Assembly (NCBI RefSeq): GCF_001028135.1
Contig: NZ_LDNM01000053.1
Coordinates: 29,303 to 93,302 of the forward strand
Origin: Xenorhabdus griffiniae
Lineage (GTDB): Bacteria; Pseudomonadota; Gammaproteobacteria; Enterobacterales; Enterobacteriaceae
Length of the DNA: 64,000 nucleotides
Reading direction: 5' to 3'
Shown here: positions 38,514 to 48,215 of the stretch, one piece after another
How the letters are laid out: every line of letters starts with the position of its first letter
How positions within the stretch are numbered: position 1 is the first letter of the stretch
The notes under the pieces: model-generated
Told to the model about the DNA's origin: nothing
What the model saw: the letters and a program-made list of their open reading frames with translations, nothing else
The model's database searches: none
Position numbers and translations under genes: made by a program

Positions 38514-41447
38514 TTACTCTTTCCTGCGCACAGGCAAACCTGTTCCACGCATTCCTGTCTGCGGCAGAACCAACACGGCTGCCGACCATGCAGGCATGGT
38601 TACCTCACCATTTTCTGTTATTTGTATTCCCGCCGCTAAAGATGTTTCACCTAATTCACGTTGAATAGCGTTTAATTTCAATCCGTTGATATTAAGATCT
38701 TTGACAGTCACAGACCAAGGTGCAGCGTTAATAACGATGACCACACCATCAAATCTTCGGTCATAATCACGTGCGGTCGTGTTACCATCATCAATCGTCA
38801 TCACCAATAAACCCATTTTCTGATGAGGGCCAACATTGGCAAAATCGACCCGTTGCCTGACAGCCTCACCATCACCAAGTGCCATCAATGGTGAAAATTG
38901 ACGTAACCGCAATAGCTCCTGATAAAAGGCCATCATTTGTAATAATTCAATTTGACCCGGTTTTTCTACCTGATTTTTTACCCGATTAATCAGTGGATAA
39001 TTTTGGCCGTCGTTACCACGTTCAGGTAGCCCCACATCATAGTTATTGTCTTTATAATCATAACTAACTCGATTAAACCAATCGCCGGCGTCATAAGAAT
39101 CACGGGTAAATGATTTTGAACGCAATAACTCTGAACCCTGTTGATCGAAAGCCAGGCCTTGCCCAAGAAATACCGTTGCAAGAGAGAGCGCCTGCATCCG
39201 AACCCTTGTCATCAAATCGGCTTCCTGGGCGGCTTTATAGCTAATAATATCCCACAATGTTTGATTGTCGTGCTTAGATACATAATTTAGTACTTCAGTA
39301 GGATCTGACGCATAACCCGCAGCAGTACCCTTATAATCAATTTCTATGCCGGTTTTCACATTTCCATCTTTATCGATCATGACGAAATCAGCCAAATTGC
39401 CAGCCATGCCAAGACGTACCAGATCCCATAAATGACGAGCCTTATCCGCATCTAAGCCAGAAATTTCGTTCGGCAATATTCCGGCACCATTTCCTACGCC
39501 CTGATGACGGCGAATACTGTCAGCAACATCAAAAGGCCCACCTCCACGTACCGCATCTCGCAATCGGTCAGAGAAGGTTCCAATGCCACTTCCCTTAAGA
39601 TTAACTTGTGATGCGATTTCAAATCGATCATCCTGCCCAGAATGCCAGCCCTCGCCGAAAAAGTAGATCGATGGATTAATCGCCCGTACTTTTTCCAGTG
39701 CCGATATAATTTGCGCTTTAGGGTGATAACCCATTAAATCGAATCGAAATGCATCTACCTTATAATCTTTAACCCAGGTCACCAGCGAGTCTTCAATCAG
39801 TTTGGCAAACATACGACGTTCAGGCGCAGTATCAGCACAACAGGTATTATTTTCTACATTGCCGGTTATTTCATCTAAACGGTGGTAATACCCAGGCACG
39901 ATCTTATCCAACACCGATGTCCGGGACGCAGGGCCTGCCGCATCGGTATGGTTGTAGACAACATCCATGATTACATTCATCCCTAATTGCTGTTTGATAG
40001 CCTGTATCATGGAGCGAAACTCTTTTATACGACCGGAACCTTCTGGATCAGTAGCATAAGAGCCTTCCGGTACTGAATAGTGAAACGGATCGTAGCCCCA
40101 ATTATAGGAATCCGTCCTGGCCACCATCGTATTTAATTCTTGTACCTGCGGATTATTGATATTGTCATCACGCCGCAACTGCTGCAAAACTTCCCGTACG
40201 GTCAATGAGCTGTGGCAATAACCCGCAAAACGGCTATTTTTCACTATGGGATTGACCCGACATAGACGTTTAAAAGAGTGATCAAGATCAGCCACCTGAT
40301 GACTAAATTCGTTAATGGAAGCGTTATCGAACACAGGCAATAACTCCATATGAGTCATTCCCGCCCGGCTCAACGCTTTAAGGTGTTTGAACATATCGCT
40401 GTTCTTGTCGGTCAGTGCCAAGTATTTACCGCGCCAATCTGCGGGTATCGTACTATCTGTAACGGAAAGATCACGGATATGCGCTTCATAGATGGTCATG
40501 CGGGTAATATCCGTTGGTGTATTTTGCGGGTGTGGCGTCAACAGGCTATCCCAATTTTGTGGTTTCAGTGACGCATCATCCAAATTGACGATCTGGCTAT
40601 ATTCTGAATTGGTAGACAGGCTATAAGAATAGGGATCGGTCACTTCATAACGTTCCACATGACGGGAAGAGGGATGGTAGACCTTTAAGGCATAACGATA
40701 GTAAGCGCCAATCAATTCCTTGTTACCCTGCCATGACCAGGAGCCACTCGCAACATCACGCGCCATCGAATGATTAGCGACAATTTGTTTATCTTGATTA
40801 TAAATAATCAAGCCAACCGCTTGGGCCGTCGGTGCCCACAAACGGAAAATCACGCCTTTTTTGTTTATCTGCGCCCCATATTCCAGTTTATCCGCCGCAT
40901 CGGCGAAACGCTCATCCAATACACCCGCCGTTTGTACCTGAGTTGCCGATATTAGCAAACCTTGCTCATCGGCGGCCAAAGCGACCAAATCTCCGGTCAA
41001 AAGGAGATCAATATCTGTTCCCTCTGGCAGACGGAATGCTGCCCATTTTGCCAGATGAGGAAACTTCCTTGCCATCTCTTGACTTAAGTTCGTCGGTGTT
41101 AACGTCAGATATTTATCGGTAAAATAACCTTGCTCACTGGACGCTACTTTATTGTTGTGACTGTAATATAAGCGAACAATAGGTTGACCAGCCCCACCTG
41201 GCCATAATAATGTTTGTCGATCAATCCAATGTGCAGAGGCCTGAGAAATTTCTGGTTCAGAATGACAACGATAGATTTGTTCACTGCCAGATATGTTCGT
41301 CAAACTATGTGCCATCATTTCCTCCTGGGTTTTGAACGAGTGATTTTTATTTTGTATACAGCTATCCTGTACGCAACTTGTCAGTGATAAAATAAATAGG
41401 CTGCTAAATACAATAAGATAAACCTTTCTCCAAAAGACAGATTTCAT
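38514..41447 (-). CDS. pulA: Pullulanase-type alpha-1,6-glucosidase lipoprotein
   Basis: 977 residues from ATG 41447, which has AAAGG 7 bp upstream; the frame begins at a weak TTG 41453. A lipoprotein signal ends at LTSC. N-terminal carbohydrate-binding regions (a CBM48-like stretch near YGAQINKKGVIFRLWAPTA) precede a GH13 barrel. The barrel carries the type I pullulanase motif YNWGYDP, nucleophile Asp570 (FRFDLMG), acid Glu599 (GEGW) and SKHDNQTLWD. It cleaves alpha-1,6 links of pullulan and dextrins at the cell envelope. No type II secretion genes are adjacent, unlike Klebsiella. The name pulA is by family. Confidence 0.85.
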   Translation of the reverse strand: MKSVFWRKVYLIVFSSLFILSLTSCVQDSCIQNKNHSFKTQEEMMAHSLTNISGSEQIYRCHSEPEISQASAHWIDRQTLLWPGGAGQPIVRLYYSHNNKVASSEQGYFTDKYLTLTPTNLSQEMARKFPHLAKWAAFRLPEGTDIDLLLTGDLVALAADEQGLLISATQVQTAGVLDERFADAADKLEYGAQINKKGVIFRLWAPTAQAVGLIIYNQDKQIVANHSMARDVASGSWSWQGNKELIGAYYRYALKVYHPSSRHVERYEVTDPYSYSLSTNSEYSQIVNLDDASLKPQNWDSLLTPHPQNTPTDITRMTIYEAHIRDLSVTDSTIPADWRGKYLALTDKNSDMFKHLKALSRAGMTHMELLPVFDNASINEFSHQVADLDHSFKRLCRVNPIVKNSRFAGYCHSSLTVREVLQQLRRDDNINNPQVQELNTMVARTDSYNWGYDPFHYSVPEGSYATDPEGSGRIKEFRSMIQAIKQQLGMNVIMDVVYNHTDAAGPASRTSVLDKIVPGYYHRLDEITGNVENNTCCADTAPERRMFAKLIEDSLVTWVKDYKVDAFRFDLMGYHPKAQIISALEKVRAINPSIYFFGEGWHSGQDDRFEIASQVNLKGSGIGTFSDRLRDAVRGGGPFDVADSIRRHQGVGNGAGILPNEISGLDADKARHLWDLVRLGMAGNLADFVMIDKDGNVKTGIEIDYKGTAAGYASDPTEVLNYVSKHDNQTLWDIISYKAAQEADLMTRVRMQALSLATVFLGQGLAFDQQGSELLRSKSFTRDSYDAGDWFNRVSYDYKDNNYDVGLPERGNDGQNYPLINRVKNQVEKPGQIELLQMMAFYQELLRLRQFSPLMALGDGEAVRQRVDFANVGPHQKMGLLVMTIDDGNTTARDYDRRFDGVVIVINAAPWSVTVKDLNINGLKLNAIQRELGETSLAAGIQITENGEVTMPAWSAAVLVLPQTGMRGTGLPVRRKE

Positions 41448-41767
41448 AGCCAAACCTTTTTAATAGAAAGATTACATTAACCATTTTATTTTTTAATAAG
41501 ATGAAAATAATGATTAGACATTGTATTAGATAAACTCACCTCATCCTTTATTAATAAATATCAGGAGTAGATTAAAGGATGAGCTATCTTCTGTGATATT
41601 AATTAATTGTGCTTTCATATAATTAAAAGTCACGGCAATTTGAAAAATAAAGCGCATAAATATTTTTAGCATTTTAATCGAATTATGCATATTCAGATCA
41701 ACAAATTTAGCCTATGATGCATTCCTCTGGTACCACTCGTTAATATCAAACACAGGGTTAATTGAAT
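41448..41767. promoter_or_regulatory. Divergent region between pullulanase and EamA-like gene (320 bp)
   Basis: No gene is visible. It contains a perfect inverted repeat (41540-41583) whose arms hold GGATGA cores, and is otherwise AT-rich. Confidence 0.55.
41540..41583 (-). promoter_or_regulatory. Inverted repeat with two GGATGA cores, possible MalT boxes
   Basis: The arms CTCATCCTTTA and TAAAGGATGAG are perfect 11-bp complements, 22 nt apart and about 95-135 bp before the pullulanase start. Each arm contains GGATGA, the core of the MalT box GGA(T/G)GA. Pullulanase genes in Klebsiella are MalT-activated, so this is a plausible activator site, though a simple hairpin is possible. Confidence 0.4.
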
Positions 41768-42196
41768 ATGAGTACATGGCTGATTTATGCCTTACTCTCC
41801 GCGCTAACGGCAGCGCTGGTCGCTATCTTTGGCAAAATTGGGTTGCAAAATTTGGATGCCAATACGGCAACCGCCATTCGTGCCGTCATTATGGCACTGT
41901 TTTTGGTAGGCGTTGTCGTTGTACAGGGAAAATTGAATCTTATCAGCGAAATTGTCGCCAATCGCAAGGCATTTATGTTTATCCTGTTAAGTGGTATTGC
42001 CGGCGCCCTCTCCTGGTTATTCTATTTTCTGGCGATCAAACATGGCAATGTGTCCCAGGTTGCTCCTATCGATAAATTGAGCGTGGTATTTGCCGTCATT
42101 CTGGCCGTCATTCTATTTGGTGAGAACGTTTCGCTGGTGGCATCTGCGGGTATCGTGCTGATTACCCTCGGTGCTTTGATGGTCGCTTTGGGATAA
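41768..42196 (+). CDS. EamA-like (DMT superfamily) transporter, half-size
   Basis: 142 residues with four or five membrane helices, corresponding to a single EamA unit rather than the usual ten-helix duplicate. It is probably a stand-alone half-size transporter working as a dimer. Typical features are an N-terminal ALLSALTAALVAIFGKIGL and a C-terminal APIDKLSVVFAVILAVILFGE. I chose ATG 41768 over TTG 41762 on ribosome-site spacing (AGGG at 41754). Substrate unknown. Confidence 0.82.
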   Translation: MSTWLIYALLSALTAALVAIFGKIGLQNLDANTATAIRAVIMALFLVGVVVVQGKLNLISEIVANRKAFMFILLSGIAGALSWLFYFLAIKHGNVSQVAPIDKLSVVFAVILAVILFGENVSLVASAGIVLITLGALMVALG

Positions 42197-42204
42197 AAAC
42201 AAAG

Positions 42205-42236
42205 AAGCCGCAGCAACTGCTACGGCTTGTATTTTT
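42205..42236. terminator. Bidirectional terminator between the EamA-like gene and pgm
   Basis: The stem AAGCCG / CGGCTT has a partly paired 12-nt interior (AGCAACTGCT). T-rich sequence follows on both strands (GTATTTTT on plus, CTTTGTTTTTAT on minus), serving the two convergent genes. Confidence 0.75.
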
Positions 42237-42268
42237 GCCAGCCAGAACCTGCCAGAAATAGAAACCCG

Positions 42269-43909
42269 TTAACCCGCAGTAAATACCTGATTGACGATTT
42301 CCTGGGCTTCATGTTCAATTTTTTCACGATGCTCCGCACCAAGGAAACTTTCGCAATAGATTTTATAGGCCTCTTCCGTACCAGAAGGACGGGCGGCAAA
42401 CCAACCATTATCACTCATTACTTTCAAGCCACCAATGGAAGCGCCATTCCCCGATGCAGTGGTCAAACGAGCGGTAATCGGATCACCTGCCAATCTATCG
42501 GCCTTAACCATTTCCGGTGATAACTTGGACAATAATGCTTTTTGCTGATGAGTCGCCGGAGCCTGAATACGGCTATAGCTCGGAGTGCCAAATTTGGCCG
42601 CCAGTTTGTTGTAACGTTGCTGCGGGTTCTCACCGGTCATTGCCGTCATTTCAGCCGCCAACAAACAAAGAATGATGCCATCTTTATCGGTTGACCACGG
42701 AGTGCCATCAAAGCGCAGGAAAGATGCTCCGGCACTTTCTTCTCCACCAAAGCCTAACTCGCCTTTATATAACCCATCCACAAACCATTTAAAACCGACG
42801 GGAACTTCTACTAATTCACGCCCCAGATCAGCGACAACACGATCAATCATGGCGCTGGAAACCAGTGTCTTGCCCACGGCAATATTTTTCGGCCATTGTG
42901 GACGATGACGGAATAAATAATCAACAGCCGTTGCTAAATAGTGGTTAGGGTTCATCAACCCCGCCGGCGTGATAATCCCATGACGGTCATAGTCAGGATC
43001 ATTGGCAAAGGCTAAATCAAATTTACCACGCAGCTCCAGTAACCCCGCCATTGCCCAACGGGATGAGCAATCCATACGGATCACGCCGTCATGATCCAGT
43101 GTCATAAAGCGAAATGTCTGATCGACCTTATCATTAACCAGAGTCAGATCGAGATTGTAATATTCTCCAATCCGCTGCCAATAGGCAATCCCAGAACCGC
43201 CCAGTGGATCAATACCAATCTTTAAGCCTGCTTGCTGGATAGCCGCCATATCCACAACGTCACCGAGTGCAGTGACATAAGGTTCAATCAAATCACGGGG
43301 ATGCAGATAGCCACTTTTTAAGGCCTGTTCATAAGAGATACGCTGGATGCCACTAAGTGCCGTTTCCAGTAATTCATTGGCGCGCCGTTCAATGATGGCC
43401 GTCAGATCGGTATCAGCTGGCCCGCCGTTAGGGGGATTATATTTAATACCCCCGTCTTCTGGCGGGTTATGGGATGGCGTGATCACGATACCATCAGCCA
43501 AATTTTTTCCCTGACGGTTATGGCATAAGATGGCATGGGAAATGGCAGGCGTCGGTGTAAATCCATTATTTTCCTGCACAATGACATCCACGCCATTCGC
43601 CGTTAACACCTCCAATACGGAGATAAATGCGGCTTCTGAAAGCGCGTGGGTATCTTTACCCACATAACATGGCCCTGTAATTCCATGTTGCGAACGCATT
43701 TCCACAATGGCCTGCGAAATAGCCAGAATATGCGCTTCGTTAAAACTATTGCGGCCAGCACTACCACGATGGCCGGAAGTACCAAACTTGACCTTATGGG
43801 CCGGATTTTCAGAATGGGGTTGTAAGGTGTAATACTGTGAAGTGAGTTGAGCGATATTGATTAAATCATGCTGCCGGGCGAGCTGCCCTGCTCTTGGATG
43901 AATGGCCAC
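42269..43909 (-). CDS. pgm: Phosphoglucomutase (alpha-D-glucose phosphate-specific)
   Basis: 546 residues from a GTG start at 43909, matching E. coli Pgm in length, with AGGAG upstream. The frame runs on to a GTG at 43936 without homology. The phosphoserine loop is in [14 protein letters not shown], and the [10 protein letters not shown] motif and C-terminal [11 protein letters not shown] are intact. It interconverts glucose-1-P and glucose-6-P. It follows seqA by 93 bp on the same strand, as in E. coli. Confidence 0.97.
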   Translation of the reverse strand: MAIHPRAGQLARQHDLINIAQLTSQYYTLQPHSENPAHKVKFGTSGHRGSAGRNSFNEAHILAISQAIVEMRSQHGITGPCYVGKDTHALSEAAFISVLEVLTANGVDVIVQENNGFTPTPAISHAILCHNRQGKNLADGIVITPSHNPPEDGGIKYNPPNGGPADTDLTAIIERRANELLETALSGIQRISYEQALKSGYLHPRDLIEPYVTALGDVVDMAAIQQAGLKIGIDPLGGSGIAYWQRIGEYYNLDLTLVNDKVDQTFRFMTLDHDGVIRMDCSSRWAMAGLLELRGKFDLAFANDPDYDRHGIITPAGLMNPNHYLATAVDYLFRHRPQWPKNIAVGKTLVSSAMIDRVVADLGRELVEVPVGFKWFVDGLYKGELGFGGEESAGASFLRFDGTPWSTDKDGIILCLLAAEMTAMTGENPQQRYNKLAAKFGTPSYSRIQAPATHQQKALLSKLSPEMVKADRLAGDPITARLTTASGNGASIGGLKVMSDNGWFAARPSGTEEAYKIYCESFLGAEHREKIEHEAQEIVNQVFTAG

Positions 43910-44002
43910 TTTATTATTTCTCCTGGGAGACCGCACTGACTTACCGCCAGCGCAGTACTAATAAACTAAGCGATTGTATTAGTAGTAGAGCAACTAACTG
44001 AA

Positions 44003-44536
44003 TTAAATAGTGCCACACACTTTCTCAATCAAATTTGCCGGAAACTTCATATCCTGCATAATATGTTCGATCATGCTGCGTTTACGGTCAGTATTGGTAT
44101 TGGTGATCACCCAAAAAGGCGTACCGGGAATATGGCGTGGCTTCGTTTGCTTACCGCTAGCCAACAAAGTGTGTTCATCACCGGCGAAATAGGTACGGGT
44201 ACGGCCATGCATCGCTTCTGTTGCGTTGGAAAAGCTTTCGCTGTTCAAACTATACACTGTAGACAAGATCAGCATAAAGCGTTCAACCGATTTTTTCTTT
44301 TCAGCGTACTCATCCGAAAGTAATAATTCACGAATAACGCGAACAGCATCACGGGAACGGGCAACTGGGGTTTTAACAACAGGTGCAGGAACGTTGGCAG
44401 GCTCTGTCTTTTGTACTGGCTGCCCGGCGTCTAACTTCAGTATGCGCCGTAAAATATCAGATGCACTTTCACCGATATGCAGAGTTTGGCTTGCAATAAA
44501 GCGGTAAAGTTCTTCATCAACTTCTATCGTTTTCAT
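44003..44536 (-). CDS. seqA: Replication initiation regulator SeqA
   Basis: 177 residues (E. coli 181). The N-terminal multimerisation segment is MKTIEVDEELYRFIASQTLHIGESASDILRR (its first and last parts read directly). The C-terminal hemimethylated-GATC-binding domain includes GRTRTYFA and ends FPANLIEKVCGTI. It sequesters newly replicated oriC and organises new DNA. Confidence 0.96.
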   Translation of the reverse strand: MKTIEVDEELYRFIASQTLHIGESASDILRRILKLDAGQPVQKTEPANVPAPVVKTPVARSRDAVRVIRELLLSDEYAEKKKSVERFMLILSTVYSLNSESFSNATEAMHGRTRTYFAGDEHTLLASGKQTKPRHIPGTPFWVITNTNTDRKRSMIEHIMQDMKFPANLIEKVCGTI

Positions 44537-44795
44537 TTCTATCCAGTACTGTTCTTAATGAAAAAATTATCTTGAGATTATAAGATATAATGCCACAAAA
44601 CAAAACAATTAAACTTTCAATAACTTAAAGTGATTCTTTTTAAAATTGACAATCTTTAGGCAAGCGACTTTCCTTTAAAATAAATCAATTAGTTACAACT
44701 CATTCATCCTATTGAGTTTGTCACAGCTCACGTATCATGATATTAAGCATCTCAATATTAAACATTGGATAAATGGTATTAAATTCAGGCAAATC

Positions 44796-45575
44796 ATGAA
44801 GTCAAATTGTCAATTAAATTATCATCTTCACACTGTAGAAAATCTGCAATCTTCAACTCCCGTTGTCTTGATTCATGGGCTTTTTGGAGATTTAAACAAT
44901 TTGGGCGTATTGGGGCGTGATCTACAGCAACATTATCCGGTGATCCAAATTGATGTACGTAACCACGGTATTTCACCCCGTATGGAAAATATGGATTATC
45001 GTGATATGGCGCGGGACGTCCTGGCACTGCTTGATGAACTCACCGTGTCCAAAGCCATTATTATCGGGCATTCCATGGGGGGCAAAATCGCCATGACCAT
45101 GACGGCCATTGCGCCGGAAAGGATTGAAAAAATCGTCGTGATTGATATGGCTCCCGTCGCTTACCCGGTTCGCCGCCATGACCGCATTTTTGCAGCATTG
45201 AACAAAGTCACGGCTGCCGGTGTACAAACCCGACAGGCCGCGGCAGATATTATGCGTCAGGATATTCGGGAAGAGGGCGTTATTCCGTTTTTATTGAAAT
45301 CATTCCGTCAAGGGGAATGGCAATTCAACCCGCCTGTTTTGCAAAAAGAATATGAAAAGATTATCGGTTGGGAGACTATTCCGGCATGGCACGAACCCGC
45401 CCTGTTTATCCGTGGTGGAAATTCAGATTACATTACAGAAGAATATCGGGAAGATATTATCAGCCAATTCCCACAAGCAACAGCATGGGTTGTCGCAGGT
45501 TGCGGTCATTGGGTGCATGCAGAAAAACCAGAAGCTGTACTCCGGGCTATTCATCGTTTTTTAGGCACAAAATAA
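44796..45575 (+). CDS. ybfF: Alpha/beta hydrolase YbfF, acyl-CoA esterase
   Basis: 259 residues from ATG 44796; the upstream extension from TTG 44712 lacks homology. Nucleophile Ser93 lies in IIGHSMGGK, the oxyanion region in LIHGLFGDLNNLG, and the catalytic His in GCGHWVHAEKP. A cytoplasmic esterase acting on short-chain and acyl-CoA esters in E. coli. Divergent from seqA, as in E. coli. Confidence 0.93.
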   Translation: MKSNCQLNYHLHTVENLQSSTPVVLIHGLFGDLNNLGVLGRDLQQHYPVIQIDVRNHGISPRMENMDYRDMARDVLALLDELTVSKAIIIGHSMGGKIAMTMTAIAPERIEKIVVIDMAPVAYPVRRHDRIFAALNKVTAAGVQTRQAAADIMRQDIREEGVIPFLLKSFRQGEWQFNPPVLQKEYEKIIGWETIPAWHEPALFIRGGNSDYITEEYREDIISQFPQATAWVVAGCGHWVHAEKPEAVLRAIHRFLGTK

Positions 45576-45583
45576 TGACGAAT

Positions 45584-45609
45584 ATCAACCCATTGTAATA
45601 TGGGTTGAT
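45584..45609. other. Perfect hairpin after ybfF
   Basis: A 10-bp perfect stem ATCAACCCAT / ATGGGTTGAT with a 6-nt loop lies 8 bp past the ybfF stop. It is followed by A-run rather than T-run on the plus strand, so it is not a classical terminator. Confidence 0.4.
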
Positions 45610-45713
45610 AAAAAAATGATCAATATAAAAATAATTATATCCAATTTATTACTGGCACTTTAATATACAAAGAAGAAAAACCGTCAGCCATTATTACACC
45701 AATATTAAATAAT

Positions 45714-45820
45714 ATATACCAATCCAACTTCAATATGCATGTTATATTCTGCCGCACAGCGGGGAAATATAATACCTCGCGTCACTTTGCGGATTGCAAC
45801 TTGCAGTTTATCGAGTATAT
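45714..45820. repeat. 107-bp palindromic intergenic repeat, copy 2
   Basis: Same orientation as copy 1 (starts ATACCAATCCAACTTCA, ends TTTATCGAGTATAT) with a more decayed central hairpin (TTCTGCCGCACAGCGGGGAA). Lies just upstream of the class I methyltransferase gene. Confidence 0.85.
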
Positions 45821-45865
45821 CCTACAGATAAATAAAACATCTTAATTTTAATTAAGGACAAAATT

Positions 45866-46600
45866 ATGAAAGATAACATCTTATATAACCCTATTGCTCA
45901 TCTCTACGAAGATTTTTCAGACTCCAGTGCTCAAATAAAAATAGTCACTCGTACCCTCCTCAATCTGGCAGGAGATGTAAAAGGAAAATCGGTGTTAGAT
46001 TTAGGATGTGGATATGGCTTATTTAGCCGGGAATTCAGAAATCGTGGCGCTGCAAAAGTGATTGGTGTTGATATATCAGATAAGATGATAGAAATTGCTA
46101 AACACAAATCGCAACAATATAACGATGGTATAGAATATCATATCAGGGATGTCAGCAAAATGGAGTCATTCGGCAAATTTGACCTGATAGTTGCCGCCTG
46201 GTTATTTTGTCACGCGGAATCACTTGAACAACTTGAAAATATGTTTCGTGTAATTGCAGATCATCTTAAACCTTCCGGTAAACTTATCGCTTATACATTT
46301 GAACCTGATTATCGTTTAGAAAAAGGAAACTATGAAAATTATTGCATAAAGGTTCTCAGTGAAGAACCTGTGAAAGATACAACTCTTGTGAGGGCTGAAT
46401 TTCTGACTACTCCACCCAGCCCTTTTACTATGCATCGTTGGAGCCGTGAACAATATAAAAATGCCATCACTAAGGCGGGATTAAAATTCGAGTGGCATAA
46501 ACCCATGCTATTGGAAAGTGATATTGAGCGTTATCCCCCCGGTTTTTGGGATGATTTCCAAAGAAATTGCATTGATGCAGCCTTTGTTTGCCAATTATAA
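45866..46600 (+). CDS. Class I SAM-dependent methyltransferase
   Basis: 244 residues. SAM-binding motif I is at 43-54 (VLDLGCGYGLFS), an acidic residue after VIGVDIS follows at motif II, and FDLIVAAWLFCHAES matches the post-I region. The C-terminal half (LRKG-like strand, then YPPGFWDDF) resembles small-molecule methyltransferases of the toxoflavin-synthase type, but I cannot name the substrate. It lies between two copies of the 107-bp repeat and is followed by its own hairpin terminator, so it could be a mobile or late-acquired unit. Confidence 0.8.
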   Translation: MKDNILYNPIAHLYEDFSDSSAQIKIVTRTLLNLAGDVKGKSVLDLGCGYGLFSREFRNRGAAKVIGVDISDKMIEIAKHKSQQYNDGIEYHIRDVSKMESFGKFDLIVAAWLFCHAESLEQLENMFRVIADHLKPSGKLIAYTFEPDYRLEKGNYENYCIKVLSEEPVKDTTLVRAEFLTTPPSPFTMHRWSREQYKNAITKAGLKFEWHKPMLLESDIERYPPGFWDDFQRNCIDAAFVCQL

Positions 46601-46605
46601 TAAAA

Positions 46606-46640
46606 TAATCCCCCATGACTATTTTAGGGGGATTACTTTA
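46606..46640 (+). terminator. Terminator after the class I methyltransferase
   Basis: The 8-bp perfect stem AATCCCCC / GGGGGATT has a 12-nt loop, followed by ACTTTATG. It lies 6 bp after the stop. Confidence 0.65.
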
Positions 46641-46770
46641 TGAAATAGTTTTTTTAGCTACCAAACTCACAAAAACTTCCATAACGCAAATGATATAACT
46701 TACTGATATTATTTATGATGACATTTTTATTATGCCCTACTTTATTTTTATATTCCGTTATTTAATAGTT

Positions 46771-46877
46771 ATATATCCGATAAACTTCAAGTTTCAATCC
46801 GCAAGATGACGCGAGGCCTTATATTTCCCCGCTGCGCGGGGAAATATAATACGCATCCTGAAGTTGGATTGGTATAT
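46771..46877. repeat. 107-bp palindromic intergenic repeat, copy 3 (inverted)
   Basis: Opposite orientation to copies 1 and 2. It starts ATATATCCGATAAACTTCAAG and ends GGATTGGTATAT, with the best-preserved centre (TTCCCCGCTGCGCGGGGAA). Copies 2 and 3 form an inverted pair around the class I methyltransferase gene. Confidence 0.88.
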
Positions 46878-47117
46878 CCCCTGAAAACCCTCACGATAAA
46901 ATCACTTAATTTTACCGCGTAACCTTCGCGTAAAAAACAACCCTATTTATTATCCTTATTAATAAAAATCATTATAATAATATACTTTCGTATAAGATTT
47001 TTTGTGATTGAAAAACGAATAATTTTCTGATTAATAATATTATTGAAATAATAAGGTAACTTATATTTCTTTTATTTTTATTCTAATTTAAATAATTATA
47101 TAATAAATGAGATCTCT

Positions 47118-48149
47118 ATGAACATTTTAAATAATAACACAGCAATTTCTAACGACACATCAGCAGCGTTACACTTACTTAATCAAACAATGGGGTATTC
47201 TTATCAAGCCGCGCTTCGTGCTGCCGCAGTTCTTGGGGTAGCCGATCATTTGAACAACGGGCCAAAAACAGTGCATGAACTCGCCAAAACTGTCGGAGCC
47301 CAAGAGCAACAACTACACCGAGTTCTGCGGTTGCTTGCCACACGGAATATCTTTCATGAAACCGAAGAAAATCAGTTTTCACTCACACCAGCCGCAGCGT
47401 TCCTGCGCAAAGACACACACCACTCCCTCCGAGCCGCAGTATTGATGCTGACTGACAGGACATTTTGGCAACCTCTTGGTGAGATTGTAGAAAGTGTCCG
47501 CGGCAATCCCGCCTTTAAACACCTCTACGGACTGCCTTTCTTTGATTATTGGGCGCAGACGGACACACCGGCTGATGATTTTCACGCCGGTATGTCGTCA
47601 ATGTCTAAAGTGGAAAATTTGTTCCTGGTGAACAGTTATGACTTCCCGAAAAATGCGACAGTTGTCGATATCGCTGGCGGATTTGGTGGCCTGTTATTAA
47701 GCGTATTACAGGCCAATACAACTCTGCGAGGGATCCTTTTCGACCAATCACACGTACTGACCAGACATCAACTTGACGCACTGGGTGACGATACGCGTTG
47801 GGCGATTGCTTCTGGCGACTTTTTCGAGTCATGTCCTCAGGGCGATATCTATCTGCTCAAGTACATTATGCACGACTGGCCTGATGAACAATGTATACGC
47901 ATCCTACGCAACTGCCGACAAGCGATGTCCCCTGACGGCCGGGTACTGATAATGGATCCCGTAATCCCTAATGGCAATGTTTCGCACGCAGGTAAGGAAA
48001 TGGATCTCCTCTGCATGGGGATCTACGAAGGGGGGCGCGAGCGTACAGAGGATGAGCTACGACAATTGCTGGCTAACGCAGATTTAAAACTCAATCGCGT
48101 CATTGATACCGGCTGTTATATTTCGATTGTCGAAGCCATTGCAAAATGA
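47118..48149 (+). CDS. O-methyltransferase (acetylserotonin/hydroxyneurosporene type)
   Basis: 343 residues. N-terminal winged-helix dimerisation domain (about 20-100, GYSYQAALRAAAVLGVADHL). The SAM-binding domain contains VVDIAGGFGGLLLSVLQ, and the catalytic His lies in YIMHDWPDEQC. This family-2 O-methyltransferase typically modifies aromatic or polyketide natural products. It is followed 66 bp later by the FAD protein on the same strand, suggesting a joint biosynthetic role. Product unknown. Confidence 0.87.
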   Translation: MNILNNNTAISNDTSAALHLLNQTMGYSYQAALRAAAVLGVADHLNNGPKTVHELAKTVGAQEQQLHRVLRLLATRNIFHETEENQFSLTPAAAFLRKDTHHSLRAAVLMLTDRTFWQPLGEIVESVRGNPAFKHLYGLPFFDYWAQTDTPADDFHAGMSSMSKVENLFLVNSYDFPKNATVVDIAGGFGGLLLSVLQANTTLRGILFDQSHVLTRHQLDALGDDTRWAIASGDFFESCPQGDIYLLKYIMHDWPDEQCIRILRNCRQAMSPDGRVLIMDPVIPNGNVSHAGKEMDLLCMGIYEGGRERTEDELRQLLANADLKLNRVIDTGCYISIVEAIAK

Positions 48150-48215
48150 ATGCCTTCACTTAAGTCAGCCGGATAAAACGTCCTTAATTTCAATATAGTT
48201 AAAATATAGGAAATA

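Larger units (their letters stand above)
46601..47117. other. Intergenic region with repeat copy 3 (517 bp, no gene)
   Basis: The region holds the methyltransferase terminator, then a 107-bp repeat, then about 240 bp of very AT-rich DNA before the O-methyltransferase gene. The last part presumably carries its promoter. No small gene was found. Confidence 0.7.

Noticed and set aside
43910..43936. Upstream GTG for pgm
   Set aside because: The GTG at 43909 has AGGAG upstream and gives the exact E. coli length; the extra nine codons contain the ribosome site.
44712..44795. TTG-initiated extension of ybfF
   Set aside because: Homology starts at the ATG 44796; the extra 28 codons lie in the seqA-ybfF promoter region.
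45584..45609. Hairpin after ybfF as a terminator
   Set aside because: The stem is perfect but is followed by an A-run, not a T-run, on the ybfF strand.
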